DNA of 64,000 nucleotides, taken from assembly GCA_009911305.1 (NCBI GenBank), contig QXXC01000007.1, forward strand, positions 82,828-146,827, given 5' to 3'. The translations under genes and the position numbers were made by a program. Position 1 is the first letter of the stretch, and each line of letters begins with the position of its first letter. The DNA is from Clostridiaceae bacterium (GTDB lineage: Bacteria; Bacillota; Clostridia; Lachnospirales; Lachnospiraceae). The notes beneath the pieces were generated by a model. It worked only from the letters and a program-made list of their open reading frames with translations. It made no database searches and was not told where the DNA came from. This document shows, piece after piece, positions 7,497-16,796 of this stretch.

Positions 7497-8501
7497 ATGA
7501 ATACAAACAGCAATCTGATACTGAATACGCTGGGGGTACCCATTATCTACGATCTGGAAAGCCTGTCGGAACGATTATCCATTACAAAGACTTTTTTATA
7601 TATGCTCTCCAGGAAGCAGCATTTGTTTTATGAGACGGCGGAGATACCGAAAAAGGATGGGAGTACGCGTAAGATTCATGCGCCGGTTCTCTCGCTGAAG
7701 GTGGTGCAGAAGTGGATTCTGGTGGAGATTCTGGAAAAGGTTAGGGTTTCTCCCTATGCCATGGCCTTTGTCCCGGGGAAGAACGGGTTAAAGGAAAACG
7801 CCATGCTCCACAAGGACAGGCTGTTTATCCTGGAGATGGATATCCACGATTTTTTCGGAAGCATCACCCAGAAGGATGTGTTCCAATTATTTACGAAGAT
7901 TGGCTACAACTATACGATTTCCGCGATTCTGGCGAATCTGTGTACGTATGAGGAGGTTCTGCCGCAGGGCGCGGTCACGTCGCCGTATATTGCGAATCTG
8001 ATCTGCTATAATCTGGACATGCGCCTGAGCGCGCTGTGCAACAAGCGGGATATTGTGTATACGCGCTATGCGGATGATCTGAGCTTTTCATCGGACAACC
8101 GCACGCGGCTGAACCGGATCGAGAGGCTCCTGAGGGAGATCGTACAGGACGAGGGGTTTGAGATCAATGACCGGAAGACGCGGTATTTTTCCAATGACCG
8201 GAAGAAGACCGTGACGGGCATTACGATCAATGACCGTGAGATTCATGCGGACAGGAAGCTGAAGCAGCGGATCCGTTCCAAGATTTTCCACGCGGTTTCA
8301 GAGGCGGATTATTCAGAGGCGGCGCAGATCCGGGGGCTGATCGCATTTGTGGATTCCATTGAGGATGGGTACCGGGATCAGATGGCCTGTTATCTGGAGG
8401 GACTGGCCCTGAAGGAATCTCTGAGACGGTCCGCCAAGGTTGTGAAGGCTTACAATAACAACAAGCTGTTTCAGGATTTGGAGGATATGATGCCTCTGTG
8501 A
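7497..8501 (+). CDS. Retron reverse transcriptase
   Basis: This 334-residue, single-domain RT lacks the maturase and endonuclease parts of group II intron RTs. Retron hallmarks are NAMLH (101-105; NAxxH motif), MDIHDFF (114-120), LPQGAVTSPYIANL (155-168), the catalytic YADD (191-194) and the retron-specific VTG (219-221). It primes cDNA synthesis from the 2'-OH of the msr branch G and forms the msDNA complex that restrains the effector. The ATG follows arm a2 directly, and its Shine-Dalgarno GAGGAG (7485-7490) lies inside a2. It ends before a strong hairpin terminator shared with convergent asnB. Confidence 0.95.
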   Translation: MNTNSNLILNTLGVPIIYDLESLSERLSITKTFLYMLSRKQHLFYETAEIPKKDGSTRKIHAPVLSLKVVQKWILVEILEKVRVSPYAMAFVPGKNGLKENAMLHKDRLFILEMDIHDFFGSITQKDVFQLFTKIGYNYTISAILANLCTYEEVLPQGAVTSPYIANLICYNLDMRLSALCNKRDIVYTRYADDLSFSSDNRTRLNRIERLLREIVQDEGFEINDRKTRYFSNDRKKTVTGITINDREIHADRKLKQRIRSKIFHAVSEADYSEAAQIRGLIAFVDSIEDGYRDQMACYLEGLALKESLRRSAKVVKAYNNNKLFQDLEDMMPL

Positions 8502-8593
8502 GTGAAAGGAAGCCCGGCAGAATGGGCTGCCGGAACCGTTTGTAACGGCGAGCGGATACAGACGCGCAGCAGGGACAGAGACGGCGGTATAGG

Positions 8594-8649
8594 ACATACT
8601 CCGAACCGGGGAGGCGGGCAGTGCGCCCTTTTCCCGGTTCGGAGTATGT
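8594..8649. terminator. Long hairpin terminator between convergent retron RT and asnB
   Basis: Perfect 17-bp arms (8594-8610 and 8633-8649) with a GGGC/GCCC inner stem. The right arm is followed by TTTATTA on the plus strand. It sits between the RT stop (8501) and the asnB stop (8654) and can serve both transcripts. Confidence 0.8.
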
Positions 8650-8653
8650 TTTA

Positions 8654-10513
8654 TTACGAAACGACGGATACGCGGTAATGGCGCATCCAGAAGTCGATCT
8701 GGATGATATAGGCCATCATCTGCGGGGCTGCCATGAGCTGGCCGTACCATGGCTTTCCGTAGTCAGAGGGACTCTTGAGGAAACGCTCTGTTTTTTTGCG
8801 GTCGAGGAAGGGCAGGACGGGTGAAGATGAATCATCGAGGATTTCCTTTACACGCCCGGCGAGCATAGCCTCATAATTTCTGTCATACGTTTTGGGATAA
8901 GGCGATTTTCTCCGGAAGAGGATTTCATCCGGCAGAAGGCCGCGTCCGGCTTCCCGCAGAAGCGCCTTGACCACGCCTCCCCTGGCTTTCATATCCCAGG
9001 GCGTATTGAAGAGGTATTCTGCAATGCGGTGATCGGCAAAGGGAACCCTGGCCTCCATGCCGTTGTACATGCTGGTGCGGTCCATGCGGTTTAAGAGCGT
9101 CTGCATAAACCAGCGCAGGTTCAGCCAGGAGATTTCGCGGCGGCGCGCTTCCTCCGGGCTTTCTCCGGAAAGCCTGGGAACCATGGACAGGGATGTCTCA
9201 TAGGTCTGTTTTACATACTCTTCCATGTTCAGGTAATCCAGGAAATCGTCGGATAAGAGAACCTTGCGCGCTTCGAGATCCATGGTCCAGGGAAAGGTAT
9301 GGGCTTCAAAGCACTCCTTTTTATGGAACCACGGATAGCCGCCGAATATTTCATCGGCGCATTCCCCGGTCAGAGCCACCTTATGGCGGCAGGCTACCTG
9401 GGAGCAGAAGTATAAAAGGGACGAGTCCACATCCGCCATGGCGGGCAGATCGTGGGCTTTTACGGATTCGGTTAAAAGCTCTGCCTGCTGCCGGGTCGAG
9501 CATTCCAGGAAGGTATGGTCAGAATGGAGAAATTCCACCATCTTCTCCACATAGGGGCGATCCTGGGAGGGCTGGAAGGCGCTGGCTTTAAAGTTTTCCG
9601 CGTTTCCGGCAAAGTCAAAGGAGTAGGTGTGAAGCTGTCTGTTTTTCTTTTTCAGCTCCTCGCAGCAGATGGCAGACACGAGGGAGGAATCCACACCGCC
9701 GGATAAAAAGGCGCACACAGGGACGTCGGAGACCATCTGCCGGCGGACGGCATCCCGGATGAGGAAAGCGGTTTTTTCTACCGTCTGTTCAAAGGTGTCT
9801 GTGTGAGGGCGGCTCTCCAGCTTCCAGTAGGGCTCATGGCGCGCGCCGGAAGGCGAGACGCAGAGCAGATGCCCGGGTAAGACCTCGCGCACGCCCAGGA
9901 AGATGCCGCAGCCGCTGGTCCTGGCGGGACCAATGCTGAAAATCTCGTTTAAGCCTTCGCGGCCGACCTCAGGGCGGATCTGCGGGCAGGCGAGCAGGGC
10001 TTTTAATTCGGAGCCGAAGAAGAGGGTTCCGGTCTGCTCGCAGAAGGTGTAAAACAGCGGTTTTACGCCGAAACGGTCGCGGTATAAAAGCAGGCGTTTC
10101 CTGGCCGTGTCCATGATGGCCATGGCGAATATCCCGTTCGCCTTTTTGATGAAATCAGGTCCCCAGGTCAGATAGGCCATGAGGAGGACCTCTGTGTCGC
10201 TGGAGCTCTCAAAGGATACGCCCTCTGCAGCGAGTTCCTGTCTGAGCTCCTGCGTATTATACAGCTCGCCGTTGTAGACAATTCCCGCCGTCTGTTCTTC
10301 AAAGCAGCGGATCATGGGCTGATGCCCGGTGACGGGATCAACGATGGAAAGCCGCGTCTGGGCAAGGCCGAAATGGGGTGAGAGGAAGGTTCCCTCATCG
10401 TCCGGGCCGCGCCGCTTCTGGACGCGGTTCATATTTTCCAAAAGCCTCATGGAGGCGTCTCTTTCTTCTGTAAAATCCCTGTCGGGATTAAAAAATCCTG
10501 AGATGGCGCACAT
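8654..10513 (-). CDS. asnB: Asparagine synthase (glutamine-hydrolysing)
   Basis: A 619-residue AsnB. Met-Cys at the N-terminus exposes the Cys nucleophile of the class II glutamine amidotransferase domain, with YNGELYN and RRGPDDEG typical of it. The C-terminal synthetase domain carries the ATP-pyrophosphatase loop SGGVDSS and GECADEIFGGYPW. The reaction is aspartate + glutamine + ATP to asparagine + glutamate. The open frame continues about 204 codons upstream, but MCAISGF at 10513 is the family start and has AGAAAGGA before it. A permease gene lies about 70 bp upstream on the same strand. Confidence 0.95.
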   Translation of the reverse strand: MCAISGFFNPDRDFTEERDASMRLLENMNRVQKRRGPDDEGTFLSPHFGLAQTRLSIVDPVTGHQPMIRCFEEQTAGIVYNGELYNTQELRQELAAEGVSFESSSDTEVLLMAYLTWGPDFIKKANGIFAMAIMDTARKRLLLYRDRFGVKPLFYTFCEQTGTLFFGSELKALLACPQIRPEVGREGLNEIFSIGPARTSGCGIFLGVREVLPGHLLCVSPSGARHEPYWKLESRPHTDTFEQTVEKTAFLIRDAVRRQMVSDVPVCAFLSGGVDSSLVSAICCEELKKKNRQLHTYSFDFAGNAENFKASAFQPSQDRPYVEKMVEFLHSDHTFLECSTRQQAELLTESVKAHDLPAMADVDSSLLYFCSQVACRHKVALTGECADEIFGGYPWFHKKECFEAHTFPWTMDLEARKVLLSDDFLDYLNMEEYVKQTYETSLSMVPRLSGESPEEARRREISWLNLRWFMQTLLNRMDRTSMYNGMEARVPFADHRIAEYLFNTPWDMKARGGVVKALLREAGRGLLPDEILFRRKSPYPKTYDRNYEAMLAGRVKEILDDSSSPVLPFLDRKKTERFLKSPSDYGKPWYGQLMAAPQMMAYIIQIDFWMRHYRVSVVS

Positions 10514-10581
10514 AAGAATTCCTTTCTGTGATGAGTTTTGATTTGGTTGAGTATTGAAACTTTCATCTCTTTTCTGAAGTT

Positions 10582-12033
10582 CTATAAAAGCATAAAACAG
10601 GCGGCCAGGAACGCGGCCAGAAGGCCGATGAGAACCGGGGCCAGATTTTTGCGGGCCAGCTCCACGGGATTGACGTTGCAGATTGCCGCAACCGGGATCA
10701 GCCCCCAGGGGACGATGGTACCGCCGCCGACAAAGATGGCGCCGATCTGCCCTAATGCCGCCAGGATCGGAACAGAAGCCTGGGTGGCTGCGCCAAAGGT
10801 CTGTGCCAGAGCGCCGGTCAGGGGCAGGCCGGAAAAGCCCGAGCCGTCCAGGCCGGTCAGGCAGCCGATAAAGAGCTGGAAAGCAGCGGCGATATAGGGA
10901 TTTAAGGGAGTTTTGGCTGCCAGCCAGAGCGCCCAGTCGTTCAGGATCCCATTTCCCAAATCTTTGCCCAGGATCTGGGTAATTCCGCTTCCGCCCAGGA
11001 AGAAGAAGGCGCCGATGACGATGACCGGGGCAAAGATCCGGATCGCGAAAAGAAAACCGTCTGTCAGATACTGCGTCACCTTTTCCGGCGACTGTTTCCC
11101 AAACCCTAAGACGGATCCAAGGCACATGAGCAGCACAGCCGTCCCGGACACAACGCTGGTGGCGTCCGTGCCGTTTAAATCCAGCGCCAGCATGCCGATG
11201 ATGTCTGCGAGAAAAGCAGCCGGGATGCAGATTGCCATAATCCGGGCGGCGCGGCGGCGCATGGATGTCTGCGCCGGTATCGGTTCTGCTTTGTGCGGGC
11301 CGTCATGCTCAGGCGCGGGAGCTGATTCATTTATACGATCGTTTCCCGGAATCCGCGCGTTTTCGGCAATATGAACCGGTTCGGACATGGACGGGCGGTT
11401 CAGGATAAATGCGGCCAGTACGGTCACGATACCCATGGTCAGAAAGACAGGGCCCGCCTGGGACAGGATGTCAGCCGCGGAAATCCCGGCAGCCGCGGCG
11501 GAGATGGCGGGCGCTCCCTGGATGACCACATCATAGCTGAGCGCAAAACCGTGGCCAAAGAGGTTCATGGCCATGGCGGCCGCCAGGGGGGACAGGCCGG
11601 CGCGGATGGCAAAGGGGATCATGATGGCGCCTACCAGGGCCACGGAGGGGGAGGGCCATAAAAAGAGGGAAAATAGAAACATGGTGATACCCAGAAGCCA
11701 CCAGGTCCGGGACGGTGTTTTCATGATCTTTGACATGGGCTCCATCAGAAGCCGGTCGCTCCCCAGCTCGCCCATGCATTTTGACAGGGCGGTCACAAGG
11801 GCGATGGTGGCGATGATCTCCATGAATTCCCTGGCCGCATAGAGCGAGGCGCAGAACACAGTCTGGATCCCGCCCGCAAATGAATGGAGGCCGACGGCCC
11901 CGATGAGAAACAGAAACAGGACACAGACGATCGGAGTGTCCCGCCGCAGGATCATCACAGCCAGAACCATGAGAACCCCGATCAGATACAGTATATGGAG
12001 TGGCGTGAGAACCACAGCAGCAGATGCTGGCAT
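10582..12033 (-). CDS. Polytopic membrane permease, ion-transporter superfamily-like
   Basis: This 483-residue protein has about 11-13 hydrophobic helices, a hydrophilic loop of about 55 residues after residue 220, and two halves that begin similarly. That layout is usual for carboxylate/Na+ permeases of the ion-transporter superfamily (GntP, CitMHS, NhaD and similar). The paired short Pro/Gly-rich stretches (WPSPSVALVGA and GLDGSGFSGLPLTGAL) look like the re-entrant loops of these transporters. No substrate can be read from the sequence. It precedes asnB on the same strand and may be co-transcribed with it. Confidence 0.6.
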   Translation of the reverse strand: MPASAAVVLTPLHILYLIGVLMVLAVMILRRDTPIVCVLFLFLIGAVGLHSFAGGIQTVFCASLYAAREFMEIIATIALVTALSKCMGELGSDRLLMEPMSKIMKTPSRTWWLLGITMFLFSLFLWPSPSVALVGAIMIPFAIRAGLSPLAAAMAMNLFGHGFALSYDVVIQGAPAISAAAAGISAADILSQAGPVFLTMGIVTVLAAFILNRPSMSEPVHIAENARIPGNDRINESAPAPEHDGPHKAEPIPAQTSMRRRAARIMAICIPAAFLADIIGMLALDLNGTDATSVVSGTAVLLMCLGSVLGFGKQSPEKVTQYLTDGFLFAIRIFAPVIVIGAFFFLGGSGITQILGKDLGNGILNDWALWLAAKTPLNPYIAAAFQLFIGCLTGLDGSGFSGLPLTGALAQTFGAATQASVPILAALGQIGAIFVGGGTIVPWGLIPVAAICNVNPVELARKNLAPVLIGLLAAFLAACFMLL

Positions 12034-12142
12034 AGCGTATATCTCCTGAAGAAAGAATTATACGATCAGGATATGTGGAAATGGCGGGACGGGTGAAACT
12101 TTCACACAGATACAGGGGCTGTAATCCGGTTTTTATGCTATA

Positions 12143-12166
12143 ATACCCTGCCGCGCGGCAGGGTAT
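12143..12166. repeat. Perfect 24-bp palindrome upstream of the permease, downstream of the PHP gene
   Basis: Each 12-base half (ATACCCTGCCGC) is the reverse complement of the other. It lies 14 bp beyond the PHP-gene stop and has no U-run on either side, so it could be a hairpin 3' end or a protein site. Confidence 0.55.
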
Positions 12167-12180
12167 CTGACTCTCTCCTC

Positions 12181-12897
12181 TTATTTAACGCATTCCAGGT
12201 ACTCGCCCAGCGCTTTTAAAGATCGGTTTACAACCAGTTCTTCCGGGAAATCGATTTCCCGGAGCAGTGCGGCGGCCTGGTCGTGGCAGCCCACATCAGC
12301 GGCGCAGTGCGAGTCGCTGCCCAGGATCACGGCCGTATTATATCTCCGGCAAAGCTCCAGCATCGTGTAATAGTTTTCACGCGCGCCGGGCCGCGGCGAG
12401 CCGGGTTTTAAGGAGCTGTTATTCACCTCCAGCAGGACATGATGTTCTTTCGCCGCTTTTACAAGGCTTTCATAGTCCAGCGGGATCCGGCTGTTATCCG
12501 GGTGCCCGATGATCTGAACATACGGATTTTCCATAGCTCCGATCAGAGCCGCCGTATTCTCCTCCCTGGCGCCTGGCTCATAGCAGAGATCATGGATGCT
12601 GGCGATCCCGTAATCGAGACGTTTCTGCAGCCACCGCTTCAAATCGACATTTCCCTGATAATCCACTATATTCAGCTCACACCCCATAATCAGGCGTATT
12701 CCGAAAAGCTCCCGTGGGATCGCCTTAAAATTGCAGAAATACATCTCATGGCAGCTTCCGGGCATGGCCGGCGCGTGATCCGAAGAGCCGAAAAGAGTCA
12801 GTCCGCGTTCGGCGGCGGCATGCGCCATCTCATAAAGGGTGTTGTATGCGTGGCCGCTGGCGGATGTGTGGGTATGTATGTCAAGAATATCGTTCAT
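12181..12897 (-). CDS. PHP-domain phosphoesterase (YcdX-like)
   Basis: A 238-residue PHP-fold metallohydrolase. The expected metal ligands are visible in order: DIHTHTSASGHA, GSSDHAP, GCELNI, IASIHD, IGHPDNSRI and GSDSHC. The family includes histidinol phosphatases and YcdX-type phosphatases. Length and motif spacing fit YcdX better than HisK, and no his genes are nearby. Start M at 12897 is preferred over the longer frame because GGAGG lies 8-9 nt upstream. Confidence 0.8.
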   Translation of the reverse strand: MNDILDIHTHTSASGHAYNTLYEMAHAAAERGLTLFGSSDHAPAMPGSCHEMYFCNFKAIPRELFGIRLIMGCELNIVDYQGNVDLKRWLQKRLDYGIASIHDLCYEPGAREENTAALIGAMENPYVQIIGHPDNSRIPLDYESLVKAAKEHHVLLEVNNSSLKPGSPRPGARENYYTMLELCRRYNTAVILGSDSHCAADVGCHDQAAALLREIDFPEELVVNRSLKALGEYLECVK

Positions 12898-13210
12898 TTT
12901 GGCAGTTCCTCCTTCGTATGATGGGATTATTCCGTTATCACTCACGGCTTAACCGGATATGCCGCCTGTTTTAGGCGGCTGTTTCACAGCTTTTTGGCAG
13001 TATAAATATAATAATATCATAAATTTTTCAGGAAAACTATAGAATTATAAGATGGGATATGGTTAAATAGAGATACTGGTTACTGCCCGCCCCCTGCCGG
13101 GCTGTGCCTGCAAAGAACACATGTTCTGGCGGACAGTAACAGATATTGCCCGTAATCGGCCGTCTGAGTCCGGCTGGTTATGGATTCAAACTGCAAAGGA
13201 GGTACAATAT
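12898..13210. other. Intergenic leader with hairpins between divergent PHP and S1-protein genes
   Basis: No gene is visible in this 313-bp gap. It contains a GCCGCC/GGCGGC hairpin near 12960, an AT-rich promoter-like stretch about 13000-13060, and a 13-bp imperfect inverted repeat (13079-13091 with 13128-13140, one mismatch) enclosing a small GAAC/GTTC palindrome. The last would fold in the 5' leader of the S1-protein mRNA. The class is not recognised. Confidence 0.5.
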
Positions 13211-14155
13211 ATGACAGAACATAAAGCGGAAAACGCTGCGCCTGCTGATGCAACAGGCATTCCGGCAGAAACGATGGAGGATTATGCCGCAGAGCTGGAA
13301 GCTTCCTTTAAAAAGGTAAAGGAAGGGGACATCCTGACCGGAACCGTGGTCGGCGTGACGGATACGCAGGTGCTTCTGGATCTGAAATATTATGCGGAAG
13401 GTGTGATTGACAAGGAGAATCTGAGCAATGATCCGGATTTTAATATGAAGGAGGAGATCCATCCGGGAGATGAGATCACGGCCACGGTGCTGAGGCTTGA
13501 CGACGGCGAGGGGAATCTGGTGCTTTCGAGGAAGGAGGCAAATGACAGGATGGCCTGGGAGCGCCTGCGGGAAATGCTGGAGGCCAGGACGATCGTTTTG
13601 GTAAAGGTGTCGGGCGTGGTAAACGGCGGCGTGATTGCGAAGCTGGAGGGTGTCCGGGGATTTATTCCTGCCTCCCGCCTGGACGCCTCGTATGTGGAGG
13701 ATCTGAATGAATGGCTGGGAAAGACCGTGGAGGCCACCGTGATTACCGCGGACGAGGAGACGGGGCGGCTGGTGCTTTCCGGCAGGGAGGCGGCCAGGGA
13801 GAAGGCCCTTGCGGAGAAGAATCAGCGCATCGCCAGATGCGAGGTTGGCGCGGTGATGGATGGGACCGTGGAGACGATCAAGCCATACGGCGCGTTTATC
13901 AGCCTGGAAAACGGACTGTCAGGCCTGGTCCATGTTTCACAGATCAGCAGGAACCGGATCAGGCATCCGGCCGCGGTTCTGAAAGAGGGGCAGCGCGTGA
14001 CTGTGAAGATTATTTCCACGGAGAATCATAAGATAAGTCTGAGCATGAAGGCTGTGGAGCCGGATGAAGCGCCTGAGGAGGATGTGTTTGATTACCAGGG
14101 CGGCGGGGAGGCCACGACAGGCTTCGGCGAACTTTTGAAGGGAATTAAACTGTAG
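13211..14155 (+). CDS. S1 RNA-binding domain protein (short ribosomal protein S1-like)
   Basis: A 314-residue protein with three S1/OB-fold repeats starting near residues 37 (GDILTGTVVGVTD), 125 and 214 (GAVMDGTVETIKPYGAF). The third is the most canonical S1 domain. Firmicute S1-like proteins usually have four domains, so this is a short form. It probably binds mRNA at the ribosome or acts as a general RNA-binding factor. ATG 13211 is chosen for its AAAGGAGG at about 13195-13202. A small alarmone synthetase gene follows 65 bp downstream. Confidence 0.8.
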   Translation: MTEHKAENAAPADATGIPAETMEDYAAELEASFKKVKEGDILTGTVVGVTDTQVLLDLKYYAEGVIDKENLSNDPDFNMKEEIHPGDEITATVLRLDDGEGNLVLSRKEANDRMAWERLREMLEARTIVLVKVSGVVNGGVIAKLEGVRGFIPASRLDASYVEDLNEWLGKTVEATVITADEETGRLVLSGREAAREKALAEKNQRIARCEVGAVMDGTVETIKPYGAFISLENGLSGLVHVSQISRNRIRHPAAVLKEGQRVTVKIISTENHKISLSMKAVEPDEAPEEDVFDYQGGGEATTGFGELLKGIKL

Positions 14156-14220
14156 CGGACAGCGGGTTGAGGCGGTCTTAAGCTGCTGCTGCGAACAGGC
14201 TTAGAAGGAGAGGGAAGGAC

Positions 14221-14976
14221 TTGAATATCCCCAAATCATATGATCAGCTTGATCAGTGGACGACGATTATGTTTTTGTATAATTCGGCTCTGAAGGCGAT
14301 CAATACGAAGATTGAGATTATGAACAATGAATTTGTCCATATCTATCATTATAACCCGATTGAGCATATCAAATCGAGGCTGAAGTCGCCGGACAGCATT
14401 GTGAAGAAGCTGAAACGGCACGGGCGCGAGGTTTCGATTGCGAATATGATTGAGTATCTGAGCGACATTGCCGGAATCCGGATTATCTGTTCCTTTACCT
14501 CGGATATTTATCTGATTGCGGATATGATTTCGCGCCAGGCGGATATTACGGTGCTGAATATTAAGGATTATATTAAGAATCCGAAGCCAAACGGGTATAA
14601 GAGCTACCATATGGTGGTTACGATTCCGATCTATCTGAGCGAGGGGCCGGTGGAGACGAAGGTCGAGATACAGATTCGGACGATCGCAATGGATTTCTGG
14701 GCCAGCCTGGAGCATAAGATTTATTATAAATTTGAGGGAAACGCCCCCAGAAGCCTGGAGGTGGAGCTGAAGGTCTGCGCGGAGATCGTGGATATGCTGG
14801 ACGGGAAGATGTTCTCGCTGAATGAATCGATTATGAAGATCAGCGGTGATCAGCCGGAACCGGAGAACCGGGCAGACGAAAAGCGGCCGGATATATGGAC
14901 AGGGCTTTTGACCGGAGAGACGCAGGAAAAAAGCCTGAGAGAGGCCGCGAAAGAGCAGGATGCGGATGGCATTTAA
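14221..14976 (+). CDS. Small alarmone synthetase (RelA/SpoT-domain GTP pyrophosphokinase)
   Basis: A 251-residue protein with only the synthetase domain of RelA/SpoT, like YjbM/RelQ and YwaC/RelP. It transfers pyrophosphate from ATP to GDP/GTP to make (p)ppGpp. Family motifs are DIAGIRIICSF (about 82-92), NGYKSYHMVV (about 125-134), and EIQIRTIAMDFWASLEHK (about 149-166) holding the E-x-Q-x-R substrate-binding core. No HD hydrolase or TGS/ACT regulatory domain is present. It starts at TTG 14221 after GAGAGGGAAGG. Its 3' end overlaps the GDPD gene by 17 nt. Confidence 0.88.
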   Translation: MNIPKSYDQLDQWTTIMFLYNSALKAINTKIEIMNNEFVHIYHYNPIEHIKSRLKSPDSIVKKLKRHGREVSIANMIEYLSDIAGIRIICSFTSDIYLIADMISRQADITVLNIKDYIKNPKPNGYKSYHMVVTIPIYLSEGPVETKVEIQIRTIAMDFWASLEHKIYYKFEGNAPRSLEVELKVCAEIVDMLDGKMFSLNESIMKISGDQPEPENRADEKRPDIWTGLLTGETQEKSLREAAKEQDADGI

Positions 14977-16786
14977 GCGGCGTTTGAGGGAGACAGGGCA
15001 GATTGTGCGTGTGAACGGCCGGAGTATTGTTCTCTTTGAGGCTGCTTACAGGCTGCTTGCGCTGCCGCTTTTTTTGCGGATAGCGGATGCGCTGATGCGT
15101 TTTTCCCTGAATGCCTCCGGGTACAGCTATGTGACAGTGAATAATCTGGGGAGCTTTCTTGCAAAACCGGCGACGATCGCATCGCTGTGTACGGCGGCGG
15201 CGCTTTTGCTGCTGGGCGTTATGCTGGAGGCAGGATGCCTGGTGACGGCGTTTCAGGCGGCGGCGCGGGCCAGGCGGATGAGCGCGCTTTCGATTTTCCT
15301 GGGGGGCCTGTCGAAGACGGCGGAGGAGGTGAGGCGCGGGAGCTGGCCCTGGTTTCTGGTCGCCGCGGTCCATAGCTGCCTGATCCACCTGTTTTTGCTC
15401 TACAGGCTTTTGTGCCATGTAAAGCCTGTGAGATTTATTCTTACGGCCCTCATGTCGGAGCGCTGGGGATGGCCTGCCGCTGCCTGTGTGACGGCGCTGT
15501 TTGCTGCCACAGCGCTTCCCACGGCTTTTGTGGGGTTTGGCTGTATGGTGGAACGCCGATCCTTTAAGGGCAGCTTAAGGCGCAGCCTGGAGCTTTTGAG
15601 GGGGAACTATGTGCAGACAGCGCTGGTTTTGTCGCTCTGCAATGTCCTTGTGATCGCGGCGGCGGTCTTTTTGTATCTGGCGGCGGTGGTTCTGACAGCC
15701 GTGTTTGCAGTCCGTTTTCTGGATCAGAGAATGGAGCTGGCGCTGCTTTTGGAGGCCAGGGACCGCATTGAATTTGTCCTCATCTTTGCAGCCGGGATCG
15801 CGCTTTCGGCCGTGCATTATGGAGCGCTGACCGTGCTGTATGTATATTTCGGCGGGAAACAGGAGGGGAGCGCGTTTGGCGCTCTGGATTCTGCCGGTCC
15901 GAGGACGGCCCGGGGGCGGCTTTTGACAAGGCGGAATGTACTGGCGCTTTTGTCGCTTCTGACAGCCCTCAGCGCGGTGAGCGTGGCGGATGCGGCCAGG
16001 AATGGGGGCGTAGGCGAGGATTGGCTTTCTGAGGTACAGATTACGGCGCACCGGGGGAGCTCATCCTCGGCTCCGGAAAATACGCTGCCTGCGCTGGAGG
16101 CGGCCATTGAGGAGATGGCCGATTTTGCGGAGATTGACGTTCAGGAGACGCTGGACGGCCATCTGATTTTATTTCATGACAGGACGTTAGAGCGTATGGC
16201 CGGGGATTCGCGGGCGGTTGCCTCCATGACGTTTGAGGAGCTGTCGCAGGTGGATGTGGGCTCCTGGTTTTCGCAGGAGTACGCGGGAACGGCGATCCCC
16301 ACGCTTTCGGAGGCGCTTGAGACAGCCCGGGGGCGGCTGAAGCTGAATATTGAGCTGAAAAATCTGGGAGCGGCCAGCGATCTTCCGGAAAAGGCGGCGG
16401 CCTGTATTCAGAAATCGGGGCTTTCACGTCAGTGTGTGGTTACATCGACAAGCCTTGATTATCTGCGCCGGGTTAAGAGCGCCGCGCCGGAATTGTATAC
16501 CGGATATATTGCCTCCGCGGCGTATGGGGCCTATTATCAGGATGAGGCCGTGGATTTCGTGAGCCTGCTGTCCGGCTCGGTCAGCCGCAGGCTGGTGGAG
16601 GCGGTGCATGAGAGCGGCAAAGAGGTCCATGTCTGGACCGTGAACCGCAAAAGCGAGCTGGAGCGGGTAAGGCTTCTGGGCGTGGACAATGTGATTACAG
16701 ATGATCCGATTCTTGCGAGGGAGACGCTTTATGCAGAGGAGAATGCAGAGCATCTTCTGGAGCGGCTTCGGGAGATGATACGGTGA
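14960..16786 (+). CDS. Membrane-anchored glycerophosphodiester phosphodiesterase
   Basis: A 608-residue two-part protein. Residues 1 to about 335 carry about six to eight membrane helices like the GDPD membrane domain. Residues about 360-605 are the catalytic GDPD barrel: [13 protein letters not shown] with the catalytic His-Arg, EIDVQ metal ligands, [14 protein letters not shown], and VWTVN near the end. It hydrolyses glycerophosphodiesters to glycerol-3-phosphate and an alcohol, possibly from lipid headgroups or teichoic-acid-like polymers. The start overlaps the alarmone synthetase gene, suggesting coupled translation. Confidence 0.88.
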   Translation: MRMAFKRRLRETGQIVRVNGRSIVLFEAAYRLLALPLFLRIADALMRFSLNASGYSYVTVNNLGSFLAKPATIASLCTAAALLLLGVMLEAGCLVTAFQAAARARRMSALSIFLGGLSKTAEEVRRGSWPWFLVAAVHSCLIHLFLLYRLLCHVKPVRFILTALMSERWGWPAAACVTALFAATALPTAFVGFGCMVERRSFKGSLRRSLELLRGNYVQTALVLSLCNVLVIAAAVFLYLAAVVLTAVFAVRFLDQRMELALLLEARDRIEFVLIFAAGIALSAVHYGALTVLYVYFGGKQEGSAFGALDSAGPRTARGRLLTRRNVLALLSLLTALSAVSVADAARNGGVGEDWLSEVQITAHRGSSSSAPENTLPALEAAIEEMADFAEIDVQETLDGHLILFHDRTLERMAGDSRAVASMTFEELSQVDVGSWFSQEYAGTAIPTLSEALETARGRLKLNIELKNLGAASDLPEKAAACIQKSGLSRQCVVTSTSLDYLRRVKSAAPELYTGYIASAAYGAYYQDEAVDFVSLLSGSVSRRLVEAVHESGKEVHVWTVNRKSELERVRLLGVDNVITDDPILARETLYAEENAEHLLERLREMIR

Positions 16787-16796
16787 GTGGAGGAAA

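Noticed and set aside
7497..8501. Group II intron or diversity-generating retroelement RT
   Set aside because: No maturase or endonuclease domain, no intron domains and no template/variable repeat pair. NAxxH and VTG motifs and the a1/a2-flanked RNA point to a retron.
8654..11125. Open frame extending asnB by about 204 codons upstream
   Set aside because: The extension lacks AsnB homology, overlaps the permease gene in another frame, and has no RBS. MCAISGF with the catalytic Cys at position 2 fixes the start at 10513.
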